Positions 35,529 to 47,249 of a stretch of 64,000 nt of DNA are shown one piece after another. The notes under the pieces are model-generated. The model saw only the letters and a program-made list of their open reading frames with translations, was not told the DNA's origin and searched no databases. The stretch is from assembly GCF_003201975.1 (NCBI RefSeq), contig NZ_QJJQ01000013.1:62001-126000 (forward strand), in the 5' to 3' direction. The position numbers and the translations under genes are program-made. How positions within the stretch are numbered: position 1 is the first letter of the stretch; every line of letters begins with the position of its first letter. The stretch comes from Pseudogracilibacillus auburnensis. Its GTDB lineage: Bacteria > Bacillota > Bacilli > Bacillales > Amphibacillaceae.

Positions 35529-35762
35529 TGTTCAAAAAGGTCGATAAAAAGGACCAAGAAGTTCAAGGCGGCTTAGCTATGAGGTACGGAGCGTATGCTT
35601 TTACATACGTAAGTACCGCAAAAGTAAGCTTAGAAAACTTTGCATTCGCTACGCCTTTACTGCGAATGCCCTAGTTGCACTTATGCAGTAAGAAAGGATT
35701 TATCCTTTCTTAGCTGCCAACGCAGAAATTCGATGCGTCATTTTTGTTGGACTTTTTGAACA
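35529..35762. mobile_element. MITE-like element inserted between ecfA2 and ecfT
   Basis: Terminal inverted repeats TGTTCAAAAAG (35529-35539) and CTTTTTGAACA (35752-35762), 234 bp, no coding capacity. Internal hairpins include GTATG / CATAC and GCATTCGC / GCGAATGC. It ends five bases past the ecfA2 stop. The flanks share CTTATA-like sequence, which may be a target duplication. Confidence 0.75.
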
Positions 35763-35767
35763 TCCTC

Positions 35768-36619
35768 TTATAATGTACGACTGATTTGTGCGGCTATCTC
35801 TTTTGTTGATTGTCTCGTTAATGGAAGCTGTGTGCCAAATTTCTCATTATACTTTTTTAGAAACTGGATGGATTCAGGTACTTGTAAGTGTACCTTTTGA
35901 ATGTCGGATTCTCTTAAAAAAACTTCTTCTGGTTTTCCTTCCATATACTTTTCACCTTGATTTAAAATGATAATATAGTCGGCATATTTTAGTGCATCTT
36001 CCATACTATGTGTGACAAGTATTGTTGTAATCTCTTCTTCCTGATGCATTTGGTAAAACATATCCATCATTTCTTTTTGTCCCTTTGGATCAAGTCCTGC
36101 TGTTGGCTCATCCAATACATAAATACTTGGATTCGTTGCGAGCACTCCTGCAATGGCAACCCGACGCATTTGTCCTCCGCTTAATTCAAATGGGGATCTA
36201 GATAGAAAATCATTTGAAAGACCAACTTTCGGCATAATCTCTTCGATTCTCTTTTTAATCGTGCTTGTCGGAACGCCGAAGTTTTCTGGACCAAATGCGA
36301 TATCTTTTTCAACGGTTTCTTCAAAAAGTTGGTGCTCTGGATATTGAAATACAACGCCGACTTTACTTCTTAACTCTTTCATTTCCCTAAGCTTTTTTTC
36401 ACTTGATAGCGTGTAATTTCCAATCTTTACCTCACCTTTTGTCGGGGTAAGTAATCCATTTAAATGTTGAATAAGCGTTGATTTACCGGAGCCAGTATGT
36501 CCAATAATCGCAATAAATGAACCAGAAGGAATGTGAAACGAGACATTTTTTAGTGCATTGTGCTCAAATGGTGTATTTGGTTGATATGTATAGCTTACAT
36601 TTTTGAATGTAATATCCAT
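35768..36619 (-). CDS. ecfA2: ECF transporter ATP-binding protein EcfA2
   Basis: The second ATPase of the ECF importer. The 283 residues have Walker [10 protein letters not shown], signature LSGGQMRR, Walker [16 protein letters not shown] and switch His in LVTHSME. It overlaps the end of ecfA1 by 25 bases. Followed directly by the MITE-like element, which must be transcribed for ecfT to be expressed from the same message. Confidence 0.95.
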   Translation of the reverse strand: MDITFKNVSYTYQPNTPFEHNALKNVSFHIPSGSFIAIIGHTGSGKSTLIQHLNGLLTPTKGEVKIGNYTLSSEKKLREMKELRSKVGVVFQYPEHQLFEETVEKDIAFGPENFGVPTSTIKKRIEEIMPKVGLSNDFLSRSPFELSGGQMRRVAIAGVLATNPSIYVLDEPTAGLDPKGQKEMMDMFYQMHQEEEITTILVTHSMEDALKYADYIIILNQGEKYMEGKPEEVFLRESDIQKVHLQVPESIQFLKKYNEKFGTQLPLTRQSTKEIAAQISRTL

Positions 36620-37431
36620 AATTCCTCCAACATTTCCTCCGTTGTTAATGGTTCATTTAAAACATTAACTCCTAGATCTTTTAATTCTTGAGATAATTCA
36701 ATTAAAAATGGCATATCGAGACCGATTTTTTGTAGTTCGCTGCCGTTTTTTAAAATTTCCCGAGGTGTACCAGTTGCCCATATTTCTCCTTTATTTAAGA
36801 CAATAACTCGTTCCACCTTCATCACTTCATGTAAATCATGTGTGATTGTGATGAGTGATAAATCTTTTTCTTTTTGTAAATGCCCGATCGTTTCCATTAT
36901 TTCTGTTCGTCCTTTTGGATCAAGCATCACTGTTGCTTCATCTAAGATAAGGACTTTTGGTGAAATGGCAATAACACCAGCAATCGCTACACGTTGTTTT
37001 TGCCCTCCTGATAAGCGATGTGGTTCTGTAAGACGATACTCTTTCATTTTTACCGCTTCTAAAGCATCTTCAATACGGATTTCCATCTCTTTTCGTTCGA
37101 TGCCACGGTTTTCCATTCCAAAAGCAACATCGTCCTGAACGGTTGCCCCGACAAACTGATTATCGGGATTTTGAAAAACCATCCCTACATCTTTACGAAT
37201 CTCCCATACGGATTCTTCGGTTAATAATTTTCCATTTATATAAACTTCCCCTTCTTGAGGAAATAATAGACCATTCATTAATTTAGCAATGGTTGATTTA
37301 CCTGAACCGTTATGACCGATTATCGCAACCGATTCATTTCCTTTAATCGAAAACGTACAGTTCTTTAGAATCCATGGACCGTCTTCACCATAGTGGAAAG
37401 AGACATTATTAAATTCGACAATTGGATTCAT
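36595..37431 (-). CDS. ecfA1: ECF transporter ATP-binding protein EcfA1
   Basis: The first ATPase of the ECF module that energises uptake of vitamins and similar micronutrients. The 278 residues have Walker [10 protein letters not shown], signature LSGGQKQR, Walker [16 protein letters not shown] and [15 protein letters not shown] lies before the ATG, and a TATAAT (37473-37468, minus) suggests a promoter of its own, in keeping with the long repeat array that separates it from rplQ. Confidence 0.96.
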   Translation of the reverse strand: MNPIVEFNNVSFHYGEDGPWILKNCTFSIKGNESVAIIGHNGSGKSTIAKLMNGLLFPQEGEVYINGKLLTEESVWEIRKDVGMVFQNPDNQFVGATVQDDVAFGMENRGIERKEMEIRIEDALEAVKMKEYRLTEPHRLSGGQKQRVAIAGVIAISPKVLILDEATVMLDPKGRTEIMETIGHLQKEKDLSLITITHDLHEVMKVERVIVLNKGEIWATGTPREILKNGSELQKIGLDMPFLIELSQELKDLGVNVLNEPLTTEEMLEELWILHSKM

Positions 37432-37548
37432 TAGCTATATGCCTCCAAGCGCATTTTTCTATTCTTTATTATACATGAAATCATCCTTGTTTACTCATTA
37501 TTTGAATGGTAAACCTATTCTGTGTTTGTGCGGATTTATTCTAGTTCG

Positions 37549-38097
37549 CGCTGTATTAAATCCAAGTGCGCTGAATTAACCTTCGTTTGCGCTGTATTAT
37601 GTCCACGGGCGCTGAATTATCCTTGGTTCGCGCTGTATTATGTCCACGGGCGCTGAATTATCCCTGGTTCACGCTGTATTATGTCCACGGGCGCTGAATT
37701 ATCCTTGGTTTGCGCTGTATTATGTCCACGGGCGCTGAATTATCCTTGGTTTGCGCTGTATTATGTCCACGGGCGCTGAATTATCCTTGGTTTGCGCTGT
37801 ATTATGTCCACGGGCGCTGAATTATCCTTGGTTCGCGCTGTATTAAATCCAAGTGCGCTGAATTAACCTTCGTTTGCGCTGTATTATGTCCACGGGCACT
37901 GAATTAACCTTCGTTTGCGCTGTATTATGTCCAAGTGCGCTGAATTAACCTTCGTTTGCGCTGTATTAAATCCACGGGCGCTGAATTAACCTTGGTTCGC
38001 GCTGTATTATGTCCACGGGCGCTGAATTATCCCTGGTTCACGCTGTATTAAATCCAAGCCGCTGAATTACCCTTGGTTCGCGCTGTATTAAATCCAC
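37549..38097. repeat. 41-bp tandem array (about 13-14 units) of paired half-repeats
   Basis: Each unit is two halves: GCGCTGTATTA followed by about nine bases (TGTCCACGG or AATCCAAGT), and GCGCTGAATTA followed by about ten bases (TCCTTGGTTT or ACCTTCGTTT). Halves are 20-21 bp. Variant pairs recur in the same order at the start and middle of the array (units 1-2 and 8-9), pointing to block duplication of about seven units. It shares the GCGCTGAAT core with the array at 3.9 kb. It lies between rplQ and ecfA1 and encodes nothing. Confidence 0.9.
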
Positions 38098-38112
38098 ATG
38101 CAATGAACTACT

Positions 38113-38285
38113 CTAGTTGTCTGGAGCGAAAGTGACTGACTCCAGCGGGAAAAGCGCGAGTCTGAAGACCCCGCAGGAAGTGGTTTTCTTCCGAGGAGGC
38201 TGAGGCCGTGCCCGCTAAAAAGCACTGTCACATTTTGCGGAAGACAACGGTAAGATGAAACACAAATTAGTTGTTCAACAGACCC
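38113..38285 (-). repeat. Dispersed GC-rich structured repeat, copy 2 (inverted)
   Basis: This is the reverse complement of the family seen at 7790-7995 and 58397-58566, from CTAGTTGTCTGGAGCGAAAG to GTTGTTCAACAGACC. It lies directly between the 41-bp array and the rplQ terminator. Confidence 0.85.
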
Positions 38286-38340
38286 TACACGGCTAGACTT
38301 GATGATTTTACTTCCACACTACAAGAATTTTACACTAACA

Positions 38341-38396
38341 AAAAAGGGCTTGGATCGATCTCCGGTTAAAGAGATGTCGCCTGCCCTTTCCACTCA
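38341..38396 (-). terminator. Terminator of the alpha operon after rplQ
   Basis: On the minus strand AAGGGC pairs with GCCCTT around an inner stem (CATCTCT / GGAGATC region), followed by TTTTTTG, 20 bases after the rplQ stop. It separates the ribosomal operon from ecfA1. Confidence 0.8.
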
Positions 38397-38415
38397 TTCT
38401 ATGGATGAATTACAA

Positions 38416-38787
38416 TTATTCGTTCGTTTCTTCTTCAACTAACTCAATAATAGCCATGTTCGCACCGTCTCCACGGCGAGGACCTAGTTTTAGTATACGT
38501 GTATACCCACCTTGTCTAGCCTCATAGCGATCGGCAATTTCACCAAAAAGTTTTTGAAGAACGCGTTCGCCGTCTTCTGTCTTTTTGTTATATAAAAATG
38601 ATGCCGCTTGTCTGCGAGCATGTAAATCGCCGCGTTTACCTAATGTAATCATTTTATCGACAGTAGATCTTAGTTCTTTCGCTTTTGCTTCTGTCGTTTC
38701 CACACGCTCGTGAATAATTACATCTGCTGTTAAATTTCGTAATAATGCCATACGAGTGTCTGTTGTGCGACCTAACTTTCTTGCCAT
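38416..38787 (-). CDS. rplQ: 50S ribosomal protein L17
   Basis: A 123-residue large-subunit protein near the exit tunnel. [19 protein letters not shown] is the conserved N-terminus and [15 protein letters not shown] the signature near the C-terminus. Last gene of the long ribosomal string before a terminator and repeats; 45 bases after rpoA. Confidence 0.98.
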   Translation of the reverse strand: MARKLGRTTDTRMALLRNLTADVIIHERVETTEAKAKELRSTVDKMITLGKRGDLHARRQAASFLYNKKTEDGERVLQKLFGEIADRYEARQGGYTRILKLGPRRGDGANMAIIELVEEETNE

Positions 38788-38832
38788 GAGTATCCCTCCT
38801 TTTCACTACATGACGATTCTTTCTATCATAAA

Positions 38833-39777
38833 TTAATCGTCACTACGTAAACTTAAGTCTAGTTCCGCCAATTTATTTTTCACTTCATCAAGCGATTTTC
38901 GACCTAAGTTACGTACTTTCATCATATCTTCTTCCGTTTTCGCTGCTAACTCTTGTACTGTATTTATCCCCGCACGCTTTAAACAGTTATAAGACCTAAC
39001 TGATAAATCTAGCTCTTCAATCGTCATTTCGAGAACTTTTTCTTTTTGGTCTTCTTCTTTTTCAACCATGATTTCAGCTTTTTGTGCATCATCTGTTAAT
39101 CCTACGAAAATATTCAGATGTTCTGTAAATACTTTTGCACCTAAAGACACTGCCTCTTCAGGTCGGATACTTCCGTTCGTCCAAACATCAAAAGTTAATT
39201 TATCGTAATTGGTAATCTGACCGACACGTGTATTTTCTACTTGATAAGACACACGGGAAACTGGTGTAAAGATCGAATCAACTGGAATGACTCCAATTGG
39301 TTGGTTGTCTTGTTTGTTTTCTTCAGCAGTACGATAACCACGTCCACGTTCCGCTGTAATCTTCATATACAATTTACCACTACTATTTAATGTTGCGATA
39401 GGAAGTTCTGGATTTAAAACTTCTACATCACTATCATATGTTAAATCAGCAGCTGTAACAACGCCTTCGCCTTGTGCATCAATTTCGAGTGTTTTAACAT
39501 CATCGGAATAGATTTTGAGAGCTAGTTTCTTTAAGTTCAAAATAATTGTTGTTACATCTTCTACTACTCCATCAATTGTTGAAAATTCATGAAGTGCTCC
39601 GTCAATTTGTACGGATGTAACAGCGGCACCTGGAAGTGAGGATAAAAGGATACGGCGTAATGAATTACCTAATGTGGTACCATATCCTCTTTCAAGCGGC
39701 TCCACTACAAATTTACCAAATGTAGCGTCATCACTTACTTCAACCGTTTCAATATTGGGTTTTTCAATCTCGATCAT
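38833..39777 (-). CDS. rpoA: RNA polymerase alpha subunit
   Basis: 314 residues. The N-terminal assembly domain ([20 protein letters not shown]) is joined to a C-terminal DNA- and activator-binding domain ([19 protein letters not shown]). The start [10 protein letters not shown] at 39777 follows GGAGGG and agrees with B. subtilis; upstream codons of the frame are not used. About 245 bases of AT-rich sequence separate it from rpsK, with room for an internal promoter. Confidence 0.98.
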   Translation of the reverse strand: MIEIEKPNIETVEVSDDATFGKFVVEPLERGYGTTLGNSLRRILLSSLPGAAVTSVQIDGALHEFSTIDGVVEDVTTIILNLKKLALKIYSDDVKTLEIDAQGEGVVTAADLTYDSDVEVLNPELPIATLNSSGKLYMKITAERGRGYRTAEENKQDNQPIGVIPVDSIFTPVSRVSYQVENTRVGQITNYDKLTFDVWTNGSIRPEEAVSLGAKVFTEHLNIFVGLTDDAQKAEIMVEKEEDQKEKVLEMTIEELDLSVRSYNCLKRAGINTVQELAAKTEEDMMKVRNLGRKSLDEVKNKLAELDLSLRSDD

Positions 39778-40021
39778 TCCATCAAGCCCTCCTTTAAAAC
39801 TAACGTCCAATCTAAACTTTTTCTAGTAAATTTAGATTTTATTAATATTACCATTATCTGTTTCTTACTGTTTATAAAGGTGATTACCTACTATAAACGT
39901 TTAAATTGCAATCATAATACTGCTAATCTTCTTATCAAAAGCATAATGAATGTTCATCTTAAACATTTACTACTGGCTTTATAACCATTATAGACAGAGT
40001 GACAAATTCTAAACGGTAAAA

Positions 40022-40414
40022 TTACACACGACGGCGTTTTGGTGGGCGACATCCGTTATGTGGTACTGGAGTTACGTCACGAATAGCCGTAATTTCAAGA
40101 CCTGCTGCTTGCAATGAACGGATTGCTGCTTCACGACCTGCACCAGGACCTTTAACCGAAACTTCTAAGTTTTTCATGTTCGTTTCAAGCGCAGACTTAG
40201 CTGCTGTTTCAGCTGCCATTTGTGCTGCGAATGGTGTCGATTTACGTGAACCTTTAAATCCAAGCGCTCCTGCTGAACTCCAGCCAATGACATTACCTTG
40301 TAAATCAGTAATCGTAACGATTGTGTTGTTAAATGTCGAATGGATATGCGCAATTCCTGTTTCTATCGTCTTTTTCACACGACGTTTACGTGGTGTATTC
40401 GTTTTTCGAGCCAT
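40022..40414 (-). CDS. rpsK: 30S ribosomal protein S11
   Basis: A 130-residue platform protein. [20 protein letters not shown] and [15 protein letters not shown] at the C-terminus identify it. Follows rpsM by 24 bases. Confidence 0.98.
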   Translation of the reverse strand: MARKTNTPRKRRVKKTIETGIAHIHSTFNNTIVTITDLQGNVIGWSSAGALGFKGSRKSTPFAAQMAAETAAKSALETNMKNLEVSVKGPGAGREAAIRSLQAAGLEITAIRDVTPVPHNGCRPPKRRRV

Positions 40415-40438
40415 ATTAACTATTACCTCCTTTTTAAG

Positions 40439-40804
40439 TTAGTCTTTCTTTCCTGCAACTGCACGACGTGGTCCTTTTCGAGTACGTGAGTTGTTTTTCG
40501 TTTTTTGACCCCGAACTGGAAGTCCTCTACGGTGTCTAACTCCTCGATATGAACCGATTTCTGTTAAACGTTTAATGTTTAAAGAAACTTCACGACGTAA
40601 GTCTCCTTCAATTGTGTAGTTATTTACAGCCTGACGGATTTTTCCTAACTCTTCTTCTGTTAGGTCACGAACTCGTGTATCTTCAGAAACGCCTGCTTCT
40701 GCTAATACATTTTTTGCACTTGTGTTACCAATTCCATAAATAGATGTTAATGCGATAACGATCCGTTTATCTCTTGGAATATCAATACCTGCAATACGTG
40801 CCAT
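40439..40804 (-). CDS. rpsM: 30S ribosomal protein S13
   Basis: A 121-residue head protein that contacts the P-site tRNA and the large subunit. [19 protein letters not shown] at the start and [19 protein letters not shown] at the end are typical. Confidence 0.98.
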   Translation of the reverse strand: MARIAGIDIPRDKRIVIALTSIYGIGNTSAKNVLAEAGVSEDTRVRDLTEEELGKIRQAVNNYTIEGDLRREVSLNIKRLTEIGSYRGVRHRRGLPVRGQKTKNNSRTRKGPRRAVAGKKD

Positions 40805-40827
40805 ACGTTAATTCACCTCCAAAAAGA

Positions 40828-40971
<144 letters not shown>

Positions 40972-40974
40972 TTA

Positions 40975-41193
40975 CTATTTGTAACGGTAAGTTATACGAC
41001 CTTTAGTTAAATCGTATGGTGATAACTCAACTGTCACTTTATCTCCTGGTAAGATGCGGATGAAATGCATACGGATTTTGCCCGATACGTGAGCCAAGAT
41101 CGTATGACCATTTTCAAGCTCTACATGGAACATTGCATTAGGCAATGTTTCTGTGACAACACCTTCTACTTCAATTACATCGTCTTTAGACAT
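40975..41193 (-). CDS. infA: Translation initiation factor IF-1
   Basis: A 72-residue OB-fold factor that blocks the ribosomal A site during initiation. [19 protein letters not shown] and [16 protein letters not shown] are conserved. Its start overlaps the end of the KOW-domain gene by eight bases. Confidence 0.98.
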   Translation of the reverse strand: MSKDDVIEVEGVVTETLPNAMFHVELENGHTILAHVSGKIRMHFIRILPGDKVTVELSPYDLTKGRITYRYK

Positions 41194-41509
41194 CGTGTTC
41201 GTCTCCTCTCTCTAAATCAGTCACAACTTCACTTGCATATTTTGCTATAGCAAATCGTAACTTCCCGTTGGAGACACGATTAGTCTCCAAAAGACTGTTT
41301 CTTACTTCACTAGAAATGAATGGTGTTCCTGCAATATGATTGACATTCTTTCTTTTTGGCCGATCATATTTTCGTTTTTCGCCATCTGCTAGTGAAACAA
41401 ATCGATCGTCTAGTATGTTGATTACTACCGCGTATTGATTTTGTTCTCTACCTTTTGTAATCCGAACAATCTGCCCCAATTGTGGAACAGTATTATCTTC
41501 AGTCAACAA
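41186..41509 (-). CDS. KOW-domain RNA-binding protein (L14e-like, YbzG-like)
   Basis: A 107-residue protein with an N-terminal KOW/SH3-type segment ([20 protein letters not shown]) typical of the small gene found between map and infA in Bacillaceae. It probably binds RNA or ribosomes; the function is not established. Start is TTG, seven bases after AAGGTGAT. Here adk, not map, is directly upstream. Confidence 0.8.
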   Translation of the reverse strand: MLTEDNTVPQLGQIVRITKGREQNQYAVVINILDDRFVSLADGEKRKYDRPKRKNVNHIAGTPFISSEVRNSLLETNRVSNGKLRFAIAKYASEVVTDLERGDEHDV

Positions 41510-41557
41510 CGATCACCTTCACTTACATTATAATAAAATAATCGTGTACCATGAAAG

Positions 41558-42235
<678 letters not shown>

Positions 42236-43528
42236 TTACTTTATAAACCCTTTGTAATGTCGTTTTACTAATTGACTTTCTAATTGTTTCATCGTTTGTA
42301 ATGCAACCCCAACGACAATTAGAAGACTCGTTCCACCAATTTGGACAGCCGTTGGTAGATTTGCGATTCCTCCAAGGACCATTGGTAAAACTGCAACGGA
42401 TGCTAAGAAAATCGAACCAACAAACGTTAAACGATACATTACACGTGTTAAATATGTCTCCGTATTTCTCCCTGGACGAATTCCAGGAATATATCCACCT
42501 TGTTTTTGTAAGTTTTCAGCCATTTGTTCAGGGTTTACTTGAACAAATGTGTAAAAATACGTAAAGGCGATGATTAGAATAACATATAGTACCATGCCCA
42601 TTGGTTCCGTATAATCAAAGATCTTTTCGATTGTAGATGCAACCGCATTGCCTTCAAAGAAACCTGCCACTGTTCTAGGTGCCACAATAAACGCAATTGC
42701 AAAGATAACCGGAATTACTCCTGCCGCATTAACTTTTAATGGTAAATGAGTAGAGTGCCCACCTACTGGAGATCTATTAACTAATTTTTTAGCATATTGA
42801 ATCGGTATTTTTCGCTCCGCCTGCTGTATATATATAACACCAACTGTAACTGCTAAAACAACTAAAAAGATTAGCGCTACAATGACGATATTAATAAATA
42901 ATTCTGACCCAGGATTGATAAAATACTGACTATAGAGCTGCTTTACACCATTTGGCACTGCAGCAACAATTCCACCAAAAATGATAATGGAAATACCGTT
43001 ACCAACACCATTTGCCGTAATTTGTTCGCCAAGCCACATTAAAAATGCAGTTCCACTTGTTAATACAATTGAAATGACGATTATTTTTCCGATGTTTGGA
43101 TTTTCGATTAAGAGTCCACCCGCCATTGCATTAAATCCGATGGACATTGCTATACCTTGGACAAATGCAAGCACGATGGTTCCATAGCGGGTAATTTGGG
43201 CAATTTTTTTACGACCCATTTCACCTTGTTTTTTCCATTCTGTAAATTTCGGGACTACATCCATTTGTAATAACTGCATGATAATGGATGCAGTTATATA
43301 TGGCATAATTCCCATTGCCAAAATGGAAAAGTTTTCTAAGGCGCCTCCACCAAACGTATTTAAAAAGCCAAATACGTTTTGCTGATTCATAAAGTCAATA
43401 GCTTCTCTGTTTGTGTATGGTACTGGAATAAATGTACCAAGCCGAAATATGACGAGCATTAATAATGTAAAGACAATCTTTTTTCTTATATCAGCGATTC
43501 GCATGAAATTAGAGATTGTACGAAACAT
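42236..43528 (-). CDS. secY: Protein translocase subunit SecY
   Basis: The channel of the general secretion pathway; 430 residues with ten membrane segments. IRKKIVFTLLMLVIFRLGTF (first segment), the FVQGIAMSIGFNAM segment and the cytoplasmic loop RYGTIV are typical; the C-terminus LESQLVKRHYKGFIK is expected. Start and the rplO stop share one base (TAATG). Confidence 0.98.
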   Translation of the reverse strand: MFRTISNFMRIADIRKKIVFTLLMLVIFRLGTFIPVPYTNREAIDFMNQQNVFGFLNTFGGGALENFSILAMGIMPYITASIIMQLLQMDVVPKFTEWKKQGEMGRKKIAQITRYGTIVLAFVQGIAMSIGFNAMAGGLLIENPNIGKIIVISIVLTSGTAFLMWLGEQITANGVGNGISIIIFGGIVAAVPNGVKQLYSQYFINPGSELFINIVIVALIFLVVLAVTVGVIYIQQAERKIPIQYAKKLVNRSPVGGHSTHLPLKVNAAGVIPVIFAIAFIVAPRTVAGFFEGNAVASTIEKIFDYTEPMGMVLYVILIIAFTYFYTFVQVNPEQMAENLQKQGGYIPGIRPGRNTETYLTRVMYRLTFVGSIFLASVAVLPMVLGGIANLPTAVQIGGTSLLIVVGVALQTMKQLESQLVKRHYKGFIK

Positions 43529-43968
43529 TAAATCACCTCAGTTTTGCCGCCTGCCGCCTCAATCGCTTCCTTTGCTGCAGTTGAAAATTTATGAGCCTTA
43601 ACGTTAAGCTTTTTATCGATCGCACCATTTGCTAGAATCTTTACTCCCGATTTCACTTTACTAACTACACCCGTTTCAAGTAATAGCTCAGGTGTAACTT
43701 CCGTATTTTCATCAAAACGGTTCAAGGTATCTAAATTAACAATTGCATATTCTTTCTTGTTGATATTCGTAAATCCTCGTTTCGGTAAGCGTTGGAATAA
43801 AGGTGTTTGTCCTCCTTCAAATCCGAGACGTACACCGCCGCCTGAACGAGCATTTTGACCTTTATGTCCTTTTCCAGAAGTCTTCCCATGCCCTGATGCC
43901 ATCCCACGTCCGACACGTTTACGGTTCTTACGACTTCCTTCATTAGACTTTAACTCATGAAGTTTCAT
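43528..43968 (-). CDS. rplO: 50S ribosomal protein L15
   Basis: 146 residues; the glycine/lysine/arginine-rich N-terminus [20 protein letters not shown] and [18 protein letters not shown] identify it. Coupled to secY. Confidence 0.98.
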   Translation of the reverse strand: MKLHELKSNEGSRKNRKRVGRGMASGHGKTSGKGHKGQNARSGGGVRLGFEGGQTPLFQRLPKRGFTNINKKEYAIVNLDTLNRFDENTEVTPELLLETGVVSKVKSGVKILANGAIDKKLNVKAHKFSTAAKEAIEAAGGKTEVI

Positions 43969-43994
43969 GTTCGCGCCTCCTTTTCTCTAACTAA

Positions 43995-44177
43995 TTACAG
44001 TTCTTTCACCGCAACTAAATGAGATACTGTGTTAATCATTCCTCTTATAGCTGGCGTATCGTTATGAGTAACTGTATCATTGATCTTTTTAAGTCCTAAT
44101 GTATGAACTGTTTTCACTTGGTTCTCTTTTCTACCGATCACACTACGTTTGAGGGTAATTTCTAATTGTTTAGACAT
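43995..44177 (-). CDS. rpmD: 50S ribosomal protein L30
   Basis: 60 residues, the short bacterial form ([20 protein letters not shown]). Between rpsE and rplO as usual. Confidence 0.97.
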   Translation of the reverse strand: MSKQLEITLKRSVIGRKENQVKTVHTLGLKKINDTVTHNDTPAIRGMINTVSHLVAVKEL

Positions 44178-44191
44178 AATGTTTTCCCTCC

Positions 44192-44695
44192 TTATCCTAA
44201 TAACTCTTCGACAGATTTCCCACGTAATTTTGCTACATCTTCAGCTGTTTTTAAGCTTTCCAATCCATTAATTGTTGCGCGAATCATATTAATTGGATTA
44301 TTTGAGCCTAATGACTTTGTTAAAATATCCCCTACACCGGCTAGTTCTAATACCGCACGGACAGGTCCACCAGAGATAACTCCTGTACCTTCTGCAGCTG
44401 GTTTCATTAGTACATTACCTGAGCCAAATCGTCCATTTATTTCGTGTGGAATGGTTGTTCCTACGATTGGTACTTCTATTAAGTTTTTCTTGGCATTGTC
44501 GATTGCTTTTTTAATTGCCTCTGGTACTTCAAGTGCTTTACCAGTTCCAAATCCAACGCGACCGTTCTTATCGCCGACAACTACTACAGCTGCAAAACGA
44601 AAACGACGTCCACCTTTTACTACTTTTGCTACACGGTTAACTGTAACAACACGTTCTTCTAAGTCCATTTTGTTTGTGTCATTATTTCTACTCAA
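44192..44695 (-). CDS. rpsE: 30S ribosomal protein S5
   Basis: 167 residues, needed for decoding accuracy; the site of spectinomycin-resistance changes is in the loop near [15 protein letters not shown] second motif, [20 protein letters not shown], also fits. Confidence 0.98.
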   Translation of the reverse strand: MSRNNDTNKMDLEERVVTVNRVAKVVKGGRRFRFAAVVVVGDKNGRVGFGTGKALEVPEAIKKAIDNAKKNLIEVPIVGTTIPHEINGRFGSGNVLMKPAAEGTGVISGGPVRAVLELAGVGDILTKSLGSNNPINMIRATINGLESLKTAEDVAKLRGKSVEELLG

Positions 44696-44715
44696 CGAAA
44701 TGTCCCTCCTTCTTT

Positions 44716-45078
44716 TTAAAAGTTAAGTCCAGCTTCACGAGCTGCTTCAGCAAGTGCTTTAACACGTCCGTGGTAGATATATCCTCCGCGGTCAAACACT
44801 ACTGTTTTATATCCTTTTTCAATCGCACGTTCTGCAAGCAACTTTCCAATTTGTTCTGCTGCTTCCACGTTGCTTTTAGATGTTAGGTTCAAATCTTTTT
44901 CATTTGTGTTTGCACTAACTAATGTAACACCTTCATCATCATTAATTAGTTGTGCATAAATGTTTTTATTGGAACGAAATACGTTTAGACGTGGACGACT
45001 TTCTGTGCCACTAATTTTCTTACGTACTCGGCCATGGATTCTTTTACGAACATAGTTTTTACTAGGTTTGGTGATCAT
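44716..45078 (-). CDS. rplR: 50S ribosomal protein L18
   Basis: 120 residues; binds 5S r[23 protein letters not shown] and [19 protein letters not shown] are the family ends. Confidence 0.98.
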   Translation of the reverse strand: MITKPSKNYVRKRIHGRVRKKISGTESRPRLNVFRSNKNIYAQLINDDEGVTLVSANTNEKDLNLTSKSNVEAAEQIGKLLAERAIEKGYKTVVFDRGGYIYHGRVKALAEAAREAGLNF

Positions 45079-45108
45079 TTAGTTGCCCTCCTTTCAGGCC
45101 TATATGTT

Positions 45109-45645
45109 CTACTTAGCAGTTTTACCTTCTTTACGACGTACATATTCACCTTTATAGCGAATACCTTTACCTTTATACGGTTCAGGTGGGCGAATTGCTC
45201 TAATATTAGCTGCAACAGCTCCCACTCTTTCTTTATCGATCCCTTTTACGATAATTTCCGTGTTTTTAGGTACATCAAATTCAATATTATCTTCTTGTTC
45301 TATCTCAACTGGATGAGAATAACCAGCACTTACGACAAGTTTATTTCCTTGTTTTTGTGCACGGTATCCAACCCCGATAATTTCAAGTTCTTTTTGAAAA
45401 CCTTTTGAAACGCCTTCGATCATATTAAAGATTAAACTACGAGTAGTACCATGTAATGAACGATTTTCTTTATCATCATTAGGACGTTCTACTGTAATTG
45501 TTTTATCCTCTAAACTAATCGTTAAATTTCCGTTAAGCGTTCTACTTAATTCTCCCTTTGGCCCTTTGACTGAAACTTTGTTATTGTCAATTTTTACATC
45601 GACACCTTCAGGGACTTCAATTGGTCTTAATCCAATTCGTGACAT
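45109..45645 (-). CDS. rplF: 50S ribosomal protein L6
   Basis: 178 residues near the factor-binding region. [15 protein letters not shown] at the start and [20 protein letters not shown] near the end are conserved. Confidence 0.98.
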   Translation of the reverse strand: MSRIGLRPIEVPEGVDVKIDNNKVSVKGPKGELSRTLNGNLTISLEDKTITVERPNDDKENRSLHGTTRSLIFNMIEGVSKGFQKELEIIGVGYRAQKQGNKLVVSAGYSHPVEIEQEDNIEFDVPKNTEIIVKGIDKERVGAVAANIRAIRPPEPYKGKGIRYKGEYVRRKEGKTAK

Positions 45646-45673
45646 TCACTCCACCTCCTAATTACCGTGTTAA

Positions 45674-46072
45674 TTACCAAATATAAGCTAATACTTCTCC
45701 GCCAACTGCTTGAGCACGAGCTTCTTTATCTGATAAAACACCTTTTGATGTTGAAACGATTGCTGTGCCTAAACCGTTCAGTACTCTTGGCACCTCATTC
45801 GCTTTAGCATATACTCGAAGACCTGGTTTACTAATTCTTTTTAAGCCTGTAATAACACGTTCGTCATTTGCACCATACTTTAAAAAGATTCGTAAAACAC
45901 CTTGTTTATCATCTTTAATTACTTCATAATCACGTACATATCCTTCACGCTTTAAAATGTCCGCAATTTCTGCTTTCACTTTAGAAGCTGGTAGCTCTAA
46001 TTTTTCATGACGTACTACATTTGCATTACGAATACGTGTTAGCATGTCTGCTATTGGATCTGTCATAACCAT
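45674..46072 (-). CDS. rpsH: 30S ribosomal protein S8
   Basis: 132 residues; binds helix 21 of 16S r[22 protein letters not shown] and the C-terminal GEVLAYIW are typical. ATG eight bases after AGGAGG. Confidence 0.98.
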   Translation of the reverse strand: MVMTDPIADMLTRIRNANVVRHEKLELPASKVKAEIADILKREGYVRDYEVIKDDKQGVLRIFLKYGANDERVITGLKRISKPGLRVYAKANEVPRVLNGLGTAIVSTSKGVLSDKEARAQAVGGEVLAYIW

Positions 46073-46101
46073 TAATCATTACCTCCTTCCCGAATTTACG
46101 A

Positions 46102-46287
46102 TTACCAACTAGCTTTTTTAACACCAGGAATTTGACCCTTATGGGCAAGTTCACGAAAACAAATTCGGCATAATTTAAATTTACGAATTACTGAATGTGG
46201 ACGACCACAACGTTCACAACGTGTATACTCACGAACTTTATACTTTTGTGGGCGCTTTTGTTTCGCTATCATTGATTTTTTAGCCAC
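46102..46287 (-). CDS. rpsN: 30S ribosomal protein S14, zinc-binding type
   Basis: A 61-residue Z-form S14: [20 protein letters not shown] supplies four zinc cysteines. The real start is a GTG (46287) after AAGGAGGAAAATTT; the longer frame from 46305 runs through that ribosome site and is wrong. Confidence 0.96.
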   Translation of the reverse strand: MAKKSMIAKQKRPQKYKVREYTRCERCGRPHSVIRKFKLCRICFRELAHKGQIPGVKKASW

Positions 46288-46317
46288 AAATTTTCCTCCT
46301 TGCATTAAATTCCGTAC

Positions 46318-46857
46318 TTATTTTTGAAACGGCATACCTAACTGTGTTAAAAGTTCACGCGCTTCTTCATCCGTATTTGATGTTGTTACGATTGCGATAT
46401 CCATCCCACGAACTTTATTTACTTTATCATAATTGATTTCTGGAAAAATCAGTTGCTCTTTCACACCTAATGTGTAGTTTCCTCTACCGTCAAATGCTTT
46501 ATTGGAAATCCCTCTAAAGTCACGTACTCGTGGTAATGCCACACGGATTAGCTTTTGTAAAAATTCATACATTCTTTCGCCTCTTAATGTTACTTTCGTT
46601 CCAATCGGCATACCTTCTCTTAAGCGAAAGCCAGCGATCGACTTCTTTGCACGTGTGACAACAGGTTTTTGTCCCGCAATAAGTGTAAGTTCTTCTATTG
46701 CATTGTCTAAAAGTTTAGAGTTCTGAACAGCGTCACCAACACCCATATTAATAATAACCTTTTCTACTTTTGGTACTTCCATTACTGATTTATATTCGAA
46801 TTTATCCATCATTGATGGTACGACTTTCTCTTGATAAATTTGTTTTAATTCGTTCAT
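46318..46857 (-). CDS. rplE: 50S ribosomal protein L5
   Basis: 179 residues; binds 5S rRNA and P-site t[23 protein letters not shown] and [17 protein letters not shown] are signatures. Confidence 0.98.
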   Translation of the reverse strand: MNELKQIYQEKVVPSMMDKFEYKSVMEVPKVEKVIINMGVGDAVQNSKLLDNAIEELTLIAGQKPVVTRAKKSIAGFRLREGMPIGTKVTLRGERMYEFLQKLIRVALPRVRDFRGISNKAFDGRGNYTLGVKEQLIFPEINYDKVNKVRGMDIAIVTTSNTDEEARELLTQLGMPFQK

Positions 46858-46877
46858 CTTGTCACCCTCCTTTCGCT

Positions 46878-47189
46878 TTATTTATCTAAAGGTTCACCAG
46901 ATTTTTTAGCGATCCGGACTTTTTTTCCATCTCGTACTTCATATCCAACACGTGTTGGTTCGCCTGATTTTGGATCGATTGGCAACACGTTGGAAACATG
47001 AATTGGTGCTTCTTGATTTAATATTCCACCTTGTGGATTCTCTTGGGAAGGTTTTGCATGAATCTTTACCATATTGACACCTTCAACAAGAATACGGTTC
47101 TTTTTAGGATATGCTTCTAAAATAGTTCCTTGCTTTCCACGATCTTTTCCAGAAAGCACTTTAACCTTATCTCCCTTTTTCACATGCAT
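46878..47189 (-). CDS. rplX: 50S ribosomal protein L24
   Basis: 103 residues with the KOW motif [19 protein letters not shown] at the N-terminus; an assembly initiator. Confidence 0.98.
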   Translation of the reverse strand: MHVKKGDKVKVLSGKDRGKQGTILEAYPKKNRILVEGVNMVKIHAKPSQENPQGGILNQEAPIHVSNVLPIDPKSGEPTRVGYEVRDGKKVRIAKKSGEPLDK

Positions 47190-47249
47190 TAATAACGCAC
47201 CTCCTGTTTTACACTTATCTATTTGTAATCGTTCTTCTCATATCTACAA

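Noticed and set aside
37549-38097. Reading the 41-bp array as a CRISPR array
   Set aside because: Spacers are nearly identical from unit to unit, the period is constant and no cas gene is near; it is a plain tandem repeat.
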